From: Lachnospiraceae bacterium
GTDB taxonomy: Bacteria > Bacillota_A > Clostridia > Lachnospirales > Lachnospiraceae
Length of the DNA stretch: 12,006 nt
Reading direction: 5' to 3'
Assembly (NCBI GenBank): GCA_024684065.1
Contig: JAIKXO010000052.1
Location: 1-12,006 of the forward strand
Of this stretch, positions 7,033 to 12,006 are shown one piece after another. Numbering within the stretch: position 1 is the first letter of the stretch; each line of letters begins with the position of its first letter. The notes beneath the pieces are model-generated. The model did not search any database. It was given only the letters and a program-made list of their open reading frames with translations, and was not told the DNA's origin. The position numbers were made by a program, and so were the translations under genes.

Positions 7033-7896
7033 ATGCTTAAATCCGGGCAGGATCGCGAAATAATACAATATAATGATTTCAAAGATGTGGGAATGTCGTA
7101 TGAAAGCTCTCCCTGCACCTTTCCCGCCCATTGGCATCTTTCCGCGGAATTTATACTGGTACACAAAAACGGATGCCGTTATGAGGTCAACAATTCTGTG
7201 TACACTCTAAACAGCGGCGAGATCCTGCTGGTATGGCCGGCCGAGGTTCACGCAGTGGTCGATACCCCTCAAAAGGCTTCCATGATACTTCAGTTTTCCT
7301 CTGAGATCATATCCCATCTCAAGGATATCGACCTGATCTCAAACAGATTAAGAAGCCTGCACCTGATAACGAAGAAAGACGGTATTCTGCATGAAACTCT
7401 TTCAGAAAGGATAAACAGCTGTTACCGGCTTTATCATTCAAATGATTTATTTGTTGAAACCCAGATCAAGATGCGAATCGTTGAAATGCTGCATCAGATC
7501 GCTTTAAACGCCGTGGCAAAGCCTGATACGGAGGCTTCGTCTTCTGGCAACCTTGAAACCTATTACAAGGTACAGCAGGCCTGCGCTTATATGATAGAAA
7601 ACTGTGCGAAAGACATCTCTCAAAAGGAAGTCGCCGATCATGTCAACTTTTCCGTCTATTACTTTTCCAGGATCTTCAGGGAATATACAATGGAAAGCTT
7701 CAACCAGTTTCTTACAAGGCACCGCCTTGAAAAGGCGGTAAAGCTTTTGGCCTCCGATAATATATCGATCACTGACGTTGCTTTTTTATCTGGCTTTCAG
7801 AGCATTTCCAATTTCAACAAAACCTTTCTGAAAAACATGGGATGCTCGCCAAAGGAATACAGAAAGCTGAGGCAAAGCACTCCCGGGAGGGAATAA
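7033..7896 (+). CDS. AraC-family transcriptional regulator with N-terminal cupin domain
   Basis: A 287-residue cytoplasmic protein. ATG at 7033 follows GAAGGAGG at good spacing. The N-terminal half is a sugar-sensing cupin: FPAHWHLSAEFILV (30-43) has the H-x-H pair, and SGEILLVWPAEVHAV (61-75) is the second cupin motif. The C-terminal half (about 180-280) is the AraC/XylS DNA-binding domain with two helix-turn-helix units: SQKEVADHVNFSVYYFSRIF (196-215) and SITDVAFLSGFQSISNFNKT (245-264), ending in the usual CSPKEYRKLR. It is divergent from the left-hand operon, so it most likely activates that operon in response to its sugar. It is convergent with the right-hand permease gene. A 21-bp spaced direct repeat in front of the right-hand binding protein is also AraC-like, so it may control both transporters, though this is inference. 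Confidence 0.93.
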   Translation: MLKSGQDREIIQYNDFKDVGMSYESSPCTFPAHWHLSAEFILVHKNGCRYEVNNSVYTLNSGEILLVWPAEVHAVVDTPQKASMILQFSSEIISHLKDIDLISNRLRSLHLITKKDGILHETLSERINSCYRLYHSNDLFVETQIKMRIVEMLHQIALNAVAKPDTEASSSGNLETYYKVQQACAYMIENCAKDISQKEVADHVNFSVYYFSRIFREYTMESFNQFLTRHRLEKAVKLLASDNISITDVAFLSGFQSISNFNKTFLKNMGCSPKEYRKLRQSTPGRE

Positions 7897-7958
7897 AAAG
7901 CGGCCTTTCTTTTAAATACCCTTAGAGCATGTCTTAAAACATGTCCATAAGATATGAT

Positions 7959-7988
7959 TAAGGCGGACAAGCAAGTTTGTCCGCCTTA
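7959..7988. terminator. Perfect hairpin between convergent genes, possible bidirectional terminator
   Basis: The arms TAAGGCGGACAA (7959-7970) and TTGTCCGCCTTA (7977-7988) pair over 12 bp, with a G-T closing pair and a CAAG loop. The hairpin sits between the end of the AraC-family gene and the end of the permease 8074-8934, where a shared terminator would be expected. Neither side carries a run of T longer than two, so termination would be weaker than at a classical intrinsic site. A second small inverted repeat, CATGT/ACATG, lies just to its left at about 7929-7944. Confidence 0.5.
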
Positions 7989-8073
7989 CGCATATAGTAT
8001 CCGGACGCGTCATCACGTTCGGTCCTATCTGTATTCAGGAAAATTGATAATTCGATCAGAAATCAGACCTGAC

Positions 8074-8934
8074 TCAGCCCTTGACAGCTCCCGCCATCAT
8101 ACCCTTGACCAGCTTATCCTGGAAAACGATAAACAGAATGATCATCGGCAGAACAGACAATGTCAGGACCGCAAGTATCAGGGGAATATCCAGGGAATGC
8201 TCTCCCTTGAACTGTCCCAGGGCAAGCGGCAGAGTCTTGTGAGCCGGCGATTGCAGCAGGGTATTTGCGAAAGCAAACTCGTTCCACATCGAAACACCGT
8301 TATAGATCGCAAGCGTTGAAAGGCCCGATTTTGACAACGGCAGAATTATCTTGAAGAAATTATTAAACCTGTTGCAGCCGTCGATCTCAGCCGATTCCTC
8401 TACCTCCTTCGGTATAGTCATCATAAAAGCCGTAAGTATGAATACCGACATGGGCAGTGCAAAGGTAACATAGGGGCCGACAAGTGCTCCCAGGGAATCA
8501 TAAAGGCCGATATCAGTGGTCATCTTAAAAATAGGGATCAGGGTAACATGCATCGGGACCGACATCATGGCAACGATTCCCGCGTAAATAAAGCCCCTGA
8601 GCTTAAACTTCATCCTGGAAAGCGGATAAGCGGCAAAAGCTGATATTATAAGCATTAACACGAGACAGACAGCAACCACGATGACACTTCTCGTGAAATA
8701 TCCGAAGAAGCCGTTTTTAACAACCTCGGTATAGTTCTGGAAATACCAGGGATCGGGAAGATGGAACACACCCTGCGCAAGCATATCGAACTGCTTCCTG
8801 AAGGAGTTCATTATCATGAAGGCAAAGGGAGTCAGCGTCACGACCAGCCAGAAGCATGCAAAGAATATTGCAAAGGCCCAGGCTATGATGGATTTTCTTT
8901 TCTCCTTTGCGTAATCTACTTCGCGTTCCTTCAT
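8074..8934 (-). CDS. CUT1 sugar ABC transporter permease, MalG-like (right-hand system)
   Basis: A 286-residue membrane protein. ATG at 8934 is preceded by AAAGGAGG, which lies inside the last codons of the upstream permease, with one base between the two reading frames. After a charged cytoplasmic start (MKEREVDYAKEKRKS) come six membrane segments, the first at about 16-42. The MalG-type stretch HLPDPWYFQNYTEVV (58-72) follows. The EAA loop is ESAEIDGCNRFNNFFKIILP, residues 180-199, with Cys where Ala is usual (DGC for DGA), a mild change. The C terminus KLVKGMMAGAVKG is typical. It forms a heterodimer with the product of 8936-9847. It is the last gene of its operon, with only noncoding sequence and a hairpin before the convergent regulator gene. 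Confidence 0.94.
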   Translation of the reverse strand: MKEREVDYAKEKRKSIIAWAFAIFFACFWLVVTLTPFAFMIMNSFRKQFDMLAQGVFHLPDPWYFQNYTEVVKNGFFGYFTRSVIVVAVCLVLMLIISAFAAYPLSRMKFKLRGFIYAGIVAMMSVPMHVTLIPIFKMTTDIGLYDSLGALVGPYVTFALPMSVFILTAFMMTIPKEVEESAEIDGCNRFNNFFKIILPLSKSGLSTLAIYNGVSMWNEFAFANTLLQSPAHKTLPLALGQFKGEHSLDIPLILAVLTLSVLPMIILFIVFQDKLVKGMMAGAVKG

Positions 8935-8935
8935 A

Positions 8936-9847
8936 TCAATAATCCTCCTTTACGACAAATATCCTTTGGAACAGAAGGGCTATAACAGTAATAAGGATGA
9001 ACATTCCGGCGGCAACGCAGGAACCGTAGCCCATATTAAACTGCTGGAACGACAGCTTATACATGTAAGTCGCCATCAATTCCGTGGATCCCACAGGTCC
9101 TCCCTGAGTCATGTTCCAGATCATATCAAAGTATTTTAACGATCCGATCAGGGACATGGTGCAGGCAGTTTTAAAGATAGGTCCCAAAAGAGGGATCGCG
9201 ATATATCTGAGATAGTCCACCCGTGTAGCTCCGTCTATTACGGCAGCCTCATAAACCGTAGTATCAATATTTCCATAGCCTGCTATAAAGTACACCATAT
9301 AAAACGGCGTGAACTGCCAGGCCATAACACCGATAACGGCAAACAGAGCGTTAGGAGACTTACCGAGTAGATCCACCGTAGTCTTCTGTCCTTTTATCAA
9401 AGTCGCAAGAGCGGAAAAAAGGCCTCCGTTCGTAGCCAGCGCATATGTGAAAAGGAAGGCTATGGCTACCGAGCTCATCAGATACGGCAAAAACCAGATC
9501 GTCTTGAAAAGATTGAATTTCTTCCCTCCCGCATCTAAGAAAGTTGCAAGCAACATTCCGATCGGGATCTGTAAAAGGATAGAAAAGACCATAACTACAA
9601 CGTTATGCCCGAAGGCCGACCAGAACAGTTTATCCTTTATCAGATTCTTCCAGTTCTCCAGGCCTATGAAGGATCGGGTCGACGATATTCCGTTCCATTT
9701 ATAACCGCTTATTACAAAGGTATCAATTATCGGATAGATGATATAGATTGCGATCAGGGCAATGGCCGGGATAAGAAACACTGTCGCCGCAATGGCTATG
9801 CTCTTGGCCCGGGTCTTAGCCAGACTGTTTTTTGTGCTGTTTCCCAA
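8936..9847 (-). CDS. CUT1 sugar ABC transporter permease, MalF/UgpA-like (right-hand system), probable TTG start
   Basis: A 303-residue membrane protein if translation starts at TTG 9847. That codon follows GAGGAGG after five bases and gives the N terminus MGNSTKNSLAKTRAKSIAIA. In-frame ATGs at 9874 and 9973 lie in or beyond repeat copy C and have no ribosome-binding site, so I prefer the TTG. Six membrane segments follow, the first at about 16-40 (IAATVFLIPAIALIAIYIIY). The EAA loop EAAVIDGATRVDYLRYIAIP falls at about 200-219. The MalF-type signature is near the C terminus: TQGGPVGSTELMATYMYKLS, then FQQFNMGYGS. It is separated from the binding-protein gene by an intrinsic terminator and a structured repeat, so its expression is probably lower than that of the binding protein. 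No ATPase gene accompanies it, as is usual when a shared MsmX-type ATPase is used. Confidence 0.92.
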   Translation of the reverse strand: MGNSTKNSLAKTRAKSIAIAATVFLIPAIALIAIYIIYPIIDTFVISGYKWNGISSTRSFIGLENWKNLIKDKLFWSAFGHNVVVMVFSILLQIPIGMLLATFLDAGGKKFNLFKTIWFLPYLMSSVAIAFLFTYALATNGGLFSALATLIKGQKTTVDLLGKSPNALFAVIGVMAWQFTPFYMVYFIAGYGNIDTTVYEAAVIDGATRVDYLRYIAIPLLGPIFKTACTMSLIGSLKYFDMIWNMTQGGPVGSTELMATYMYKLSFQQFNMGYGSCVAAGMFILITVIALLFQRIFVVKEDY

Positions 9848-9852
9848 AAAAT

Positions 9853-9857
9853 CCTCC
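9853..9857 (-). promoter_or_regulatory. Ribosome-binding site that fixes a TTG start
   Basis: The minus strand reads GAGGAGG then ATTTT then TTG. This is the only good Shine-Dalgarno sequence upstream of the MalF-like permease, and its spacing suits the TTG at 9847 and no ATG. Confidence 0.7.
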
Positions 9858-9860
9858 TCT

Positions 9861-9958
9861 CTGCGCCGATTCATGAACCGAATAATTTCCTTATAAACCG
9901 TGCGCTTAGGTGCGAAATATAGTCCGCACCTATTTGATCTTTTGATCGGATCATTTCC
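9861..9958 (+). repeat. Structured intergenic repeat, copy C (degraded, compound)
   Basis: CTGCGCC (9861-9867) is followed by a remnant of the closing hairpin (GATTC, then GAACCGAAT, then AATTTCC to about 9890). A second start follows at TGCGCTTAGG (9901-9910). Hairpin GGTGCG/CGCACC (9909-9930) keeps seven of nine pairs. The last hairpin is eroded to GATC-TTTT-GATC (9936-9947), and the unit ends with GGATCATTTCC (9948-9958). It appears to be two units collapsed into one. It lies between the terminator after the binding-protein gene and the permease ribosome-binding site. Confidence 0.75.
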
Positions 9959-9971
9959 TGAATATGATTTC

Positions 9972-10007
9972 AAAAAAACTGCCCGCAGCCTATCGGTCTG
10001 CGGGCAG
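9972..10007 (-). terminator. Intrinsic terminator/attenuator after the binding-protein gene
   Basis: On the minus strand CTGCCCGCAG and CTGCGGGCAG form a 10-bp perfect GC-rich stem with a 9-base loop, followed at once by seven T residues (9978-9972). This is a textbook rho-independent terminator, 45 bases past the binding-protein stop. Partial read-through would supply the permease genes downstream, giving excess binding protein over permease. Confidence 0.88.
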
Positions 10008-10052
10008 CCTGTCAGCCGTAAAAAAGTCTCGACTGTTTAGATCAAACCAGTT

Positions 10053-11492
10053 TTATTGCTCAGCAAGTGCCTTCTGCATAGCAGCATCCTGGTCCTCGCC
10101 GATCTCCTTGGCCGTCTTCTCAAGACCGAACAGAGCGGTCATGCTGTCCTTATGAACCTCTGTTACGGAAGCGGGAAGATACTGGTCATACCATAACTGT
10201 ACATTTGATGCATTGAAGAATACATCGGTTATTATCTTCATGTTAGGCTCGGTTACCTTCTCCTCGAAGCCCTTGATGGAAGGCGTCGTGTTGGATGCCA
10301 TCTGCTCCTCGTTGTAGGTATCGTCATTGTAGTACTGGGTAGCAAGAACATACATTGCATTGAGCTTGTCCTGGTCGCCCTGTGCGTTGAAGTTGAAGCA
10401 GTTACCGATAGCGGTACCAACCTCTACATCCTGAGGAACGCCCTTAGCCTCTGCCTCGCTGTCTACAGGCCAGCGGAATACGCCGATGTTCTCGTCGTAC
10501 CATTCCTGGTTATCTGTAGCCATGCTTCTTGCCTGCCATGAACCGTGAAGCATCATAGCGCAGCTTCCGTCATACATAAGCTGTCTGTCCTGGCCGTCAT
10601 CGGTAGTCATTGAGTTTGTGCCCTCGGGGAAGTAACCCTTCTTTACCCAATCCTGGATCTTGTCACCTGCAAAGATGAAAGCTTCGGAAGTAAATGATCC
10701 GCCGTCCTCCTGCGTATAAGCAGCGTCGAACTCTTCATTTCCGGAATGGCGGGCTACAAGATACATATAGTACATGGAGCCTGTCCACTTGGAGCCGTTT
10801 GCAAGAGAGAAAGGCGTGATGCCTGCAGCCTTGAGAGTTTCGCAGGCAGCCTCGAGCTCATCAAGAGTCTGAGGTACTTCGATACCGTTCTCGGCGAAGA
10901 TGGTCTTGTTATAGAAAACATCACAGCCTGAAAGTCCGCCGAAAGGAATACCTAAGATCTGGCCCTTATAGGAACCCTGAGCTATAGCTGCATCGATGAA
11001 ATCAGGATGATCGTAGGTGTTGTACAGATCAGTGATATCATCTGCAAAGCCTGAGTTGTGATACTCAGCCATCGGTCCGCCGCCCCATGAGATGTACATG
11101 TCAGGGCACTGTCCGGAGCTCATCGCAACTATGAGCTGCTGTTTGTAGTTATCGTTCTGCTGGTGTACCTGCTCTACATGGATGTTCGGATAATCAGCCA
11201 TAAACCTGGCAACCGCACCCTCCTGGATGGACCTTGTAGGATCCTCGGTAGCGATATCCCACAGTGTGATCGTCATATCCTCTGTGGTAAGCTCAGGAAG
11301 GTTCTTTCCGTCTGTCGCCTTCGCTCCGGTCGCCTCAGCTGTGTCTGCCGCTTCCGCCTCGGGTGCAGCTGTCTCCTCCTGAGCAGCCGGCTCTGCCGCA
11401 GGCTCAGCCGGAGCTGTTCCGGCAGCACCGCATGCTGTAAGTGAAGCCAGCATGGCTACGCTCAATGTAACCGCCAATAACTTCTTTTTCAT
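10053..11492 (-). CDS. Extracellular solute-binding lipoprotein of a CUT1 sugar ABC importer (right-hand system)
   Basis: A 479-residue family 1 solute-binding protein. ATG at 11492 follows AAAGGAGG. An in-frame upstream ATG at 11540 is rejected because it lacks a ribosome-binding site and would bury the signal peptide. MKKKLLAVTLSVAMLASLTAC gives a lipobox (LTAC) with Cys21 lipidated (sequence: MKKKLLAVTLSVAMLASLTA then C). Residues about 22-60 are an Ala/Glu/Pro-rich linker. The mature domain has the usual order: MTITLWDIATED, FMADYPNIHVEQVHQQNDNY, LIVAMSSGQCPDMYISWGGG, and GSCAMMLHGSWQARSM near the hinge. It resembles binding proteins for oligosaccharides such as xylo- or arabino-oligosaccharides, but that is only a family impression. 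It is preceded by the best promoter in the window and followed by an intrinsic terminator, which together imply high expression relative to the two permeases. Confidence 0.94.
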   Translation of the reverse strand: MKKKLLAVTLSVAMLASLTACGAAGTAPAEPAAEPAAQEETAAPEAEAADTAEATGAKATDGKNLPELTTEDMTITLWDIATEDPTRSIQEGAVARFMADYPNIHVEQVHQQNDNYKQQLIVAMSSGQCPDMYISWGGGPMAEYHNSGFADDITDLYNTYDHPDFIDAAIAQGSYKGQILGIPFGGLSGCDVFYNKTIFAENGIEVPQTLDELEAACETLKAAGITPFSLANGSKWTGSMYYMYLVARHSGNEEFDAAYTQEDGGSFTSEAFIFAGDKIQDWVKKGYFPEGTNSMTTDDGQDRQLMYDGSCAMMLHGSWQARSMATDNQEWYDENIGVFRWPVDSEAEAKGVPQDVEVGTAIGNCFNFNAQGDQDKLNAMYVLATQYYNDDTYNEEQMASNTTPSIKGFEEKVTEPNMKIITDVFFNASNVQLWYDQYLPASVTEVHKDSMTALFGLEKTAKEIGEDQDAAMQKALAEQ

Positions 11493-11552
11493 TAAAAATC
11501 CTCCTTTCAATAACGCCGGAAATACCGCCTGGAATAGCAATAAATCCGGTTT

Positions 11553-11580
11553 TGTGCAATATCATCGTTTTATTTGCACA
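11553..11580. promoter_or_regulatory. Inverted repeat TGTGCAA/TTGCACA downstream of the promoter
   Basis: TGTGCAA (11553-11559) and TTGCACA (11574-11580) are perfect 7-bp inverted arms, spaced two helical turns centre to centre (21 bp). They lie in the transcribed leader just after the expected start. A third copy of TTGTGCAA occurs at 11638-11645, just upstream of the -35. Sites on both sides of a promoter could serve as repressor operators. The regulator is unknown. Confidence 0.45.
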
Positions 11581-11600
11581 TTCGCTACTATTTTTGGTAT

Positions 11601-11629
11601 ATTTTATCACCATATTTTAAAAACGGCAA
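11601..11629 (-). promoter_or_regulatory. Sigma-A-type promoter of the right-hand binding-protein operon
   Basis: On the minus strand TTGCCG (11629-11624) and TAAAAT (11606-11601) are separated by exactly 17 bases, and TGA directly before the -10 gives an extended -10 motif. Transcription should start near 11594, leaving a leader of about 100 bases before the ATG at 11492. It is the best promoter match in the window. Confidence 0.7.
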
Positions 11630-11632
11630 TAT

Positions 11633-11662
11633 AATTATTGTGCAATTATGATCAATTATTGT
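11633..11662 (-). promoter_or_regulatory. 21-bp spaced direct repeat, candidate AraC-family activator site
   Basis: AATTATTGT occurs at 11633-11641 and again at 11654-11662, exactly 21 bp apart, in the same orientation. The near copy ends three bases from the -35. Direct half-sites two helical turns apart beside the -35 are the classic arrangement for AraC-family activators. Which regulator binds is not shown. The AraC-type gene at 7033-7896 is a candidate. Confidence 0.5.
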
Positions 11663-11728
11663 TCTGTTTTAATAAAAAAAACAGGTTCATGTGACAGATC
11701 GAACAATGTTAAAAACCCGCCTCATCGT

Positions 11729-11742
11729 TGTAACCGCTGTCA
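11729..11742. promoter_or_regulatory. Candidate catabolite-responsive element (cre)
   Basis: TGTAACCGCTGTCA agrees at every fixed position with the CcpA cre consensus TGWNANCGNTNWCA. It is centred about 140 bases upstream of the expected transcription start, farther than is usual for either repression or activation, so function is uncertain. Confidence 0.35.
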
Positions 11743-11840
11743 AAAGGCACTTTAAAGAGCCGCCAAATAGATTCTTTCATGCATGATCTTCAAGCAATTT
11801 CTGAGCATACTTTTTTTTACAGGCTTGCTCTCCGACTGAT

Positions 11841-12006
11841 CATTTCCGGGCCTGAGGCCGGAGGCAGACCGCAAGTTTTTTGTATTCAAAAAATTGCGGT
11901 ACACCTAAGCGCATGATTTGCAAAGAAATGATTCGATCTGACGATCGAATCGGTACGAACTGAAGTTCGTACCTAAGCGCACGATTTGCTTCGCAAATCG
12001 GCGCAG
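11841..12006 (-). repeat. Structured intergenic repeat, copy D (two units in tandem)
   Basis: Read on the minus strand, the window opens with CTGCGCC (12006-12000), so the element begins at or beyond the edge. Three perfect hairpins follow. CGATTTGC/GCAAATCG (11982-12000) is bracketed by GCGC on both sides, GGTACGAAC/GTTCGTACC (11952-11973) has a 4-base loop, and GATTCGATC/GATCGAATC (11930-11951) also has a 4-base loop. ATTTC then leads to a second TGCGCTTAGG box (11914-11905). It opens a unit whose hairpin ACCGCAA-TTTTTTG/CAAAAAA-TTGCGGT (11868-11900) has one bulged G, followed by GGCC-TGA-GGCC (11849-11859). It lies upstream of the right-hand operon promoter. The 180 bases between it and the promoter hold only the candidate regulatory sites and no gene. 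Confidence 0.85.

Noticed and set aside
6895..7164. Minus-strand open frame overlapping the AraC gene start
   Set aside because: It covers the divergent promoter region and the AraC N terminus, has an AT-driven hydrophobic composition, and lacks motifs.
11163..11444. Cysteine- and arginine-rich plus-strand open frame of 93 codons
   Set aside because: It is a shadow of the Ala/Glu-rich linker of the solute-binding protein read antisense, with no ribosome-binding site.
11868..11900. Intrinsic terminator for an upstream minus-strand gene
   Set aside because: The T runs are inside the stem and paired with A runs, there is no T-tract after the stem, and it is part of the repeat element.

Overview
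The window looks like accessory, carbohydrate-catabolic chromosome from a Gram-positive Clostridia, most likely Lachnospiraceae (Butyrivibrio/Roseburia-like). This is inferred from strong GGAGG ribosome-binding sites, two lipoprotein solute-binding proteins with Clostridia-style signal peptides, and CUT1 sugar ABC importers that carry no dedicated ATPase. No taxonomic marker gene is present, so the assignment is tentative. Almost everything reads on the minus strand, from high to low coordinates. The single plus-strand gene is an AraC-family regulator.

Right-hand system (about 12006 to 8074, minus): a promoter region with regulator-like repeats, a lipoprotein sugar-binding protein (10053-11492), an intrinsic terminator/attenuator (9972-10007), a repeat element, and then two CUT1 permeases (8936-9847, probable TTG start, and 8074-8934). 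The layout suggests a highly expressed binding protein with attenuated permeases. The operon ends near a long perfect hairpin (7959-7988), where it converges with the araC-type gene.

Middle: an AraC-family regulator (7033-7896, plus) is divergent from the left-hand operon across a 487-bp intergenic region. That region holds outward-facing promoter candidates and one copy of a structured repeat.

Left-hand system (6545 to beyond position 1, minus): a lipoprotein sugar-binding protein, a MalG-like permease, a MalF-like permease, a Gfo/Idh/MocA dehydrogenase, a TIM-barrel sugar isomerase/epimerase, and two tandem VOC-family metalloproteins, the second cut by the window edge. Taken together this reads as uptake of a sugar or glycoside followed by NAD(P)-dependent oxidation to a keto-sugar and isomerisation, epimerisation or elimination of that intermediate. 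No kinase and no glycosidase lie in the window, and the substrate cannot be named from sequence.

The most striking unexplained structure is an intergenic repeat family. Four loci (2042-2146, 6743-6807, 9861-9958, 11841-12006) carry the same modular chain of hairpins. Short conserved boxes (CTGCGCC, TGCGCTTAGG, ATCATTTCC) are separated by palindromic arms whose bases differ between copies while pairing is kept. The second notable signal is a 9-bp direct repeat spaced exactly 21 bp, placed just upstream of the best promoter in the window (before the 10053-11492 gene). That is the geometry of an AraC-family activator site.
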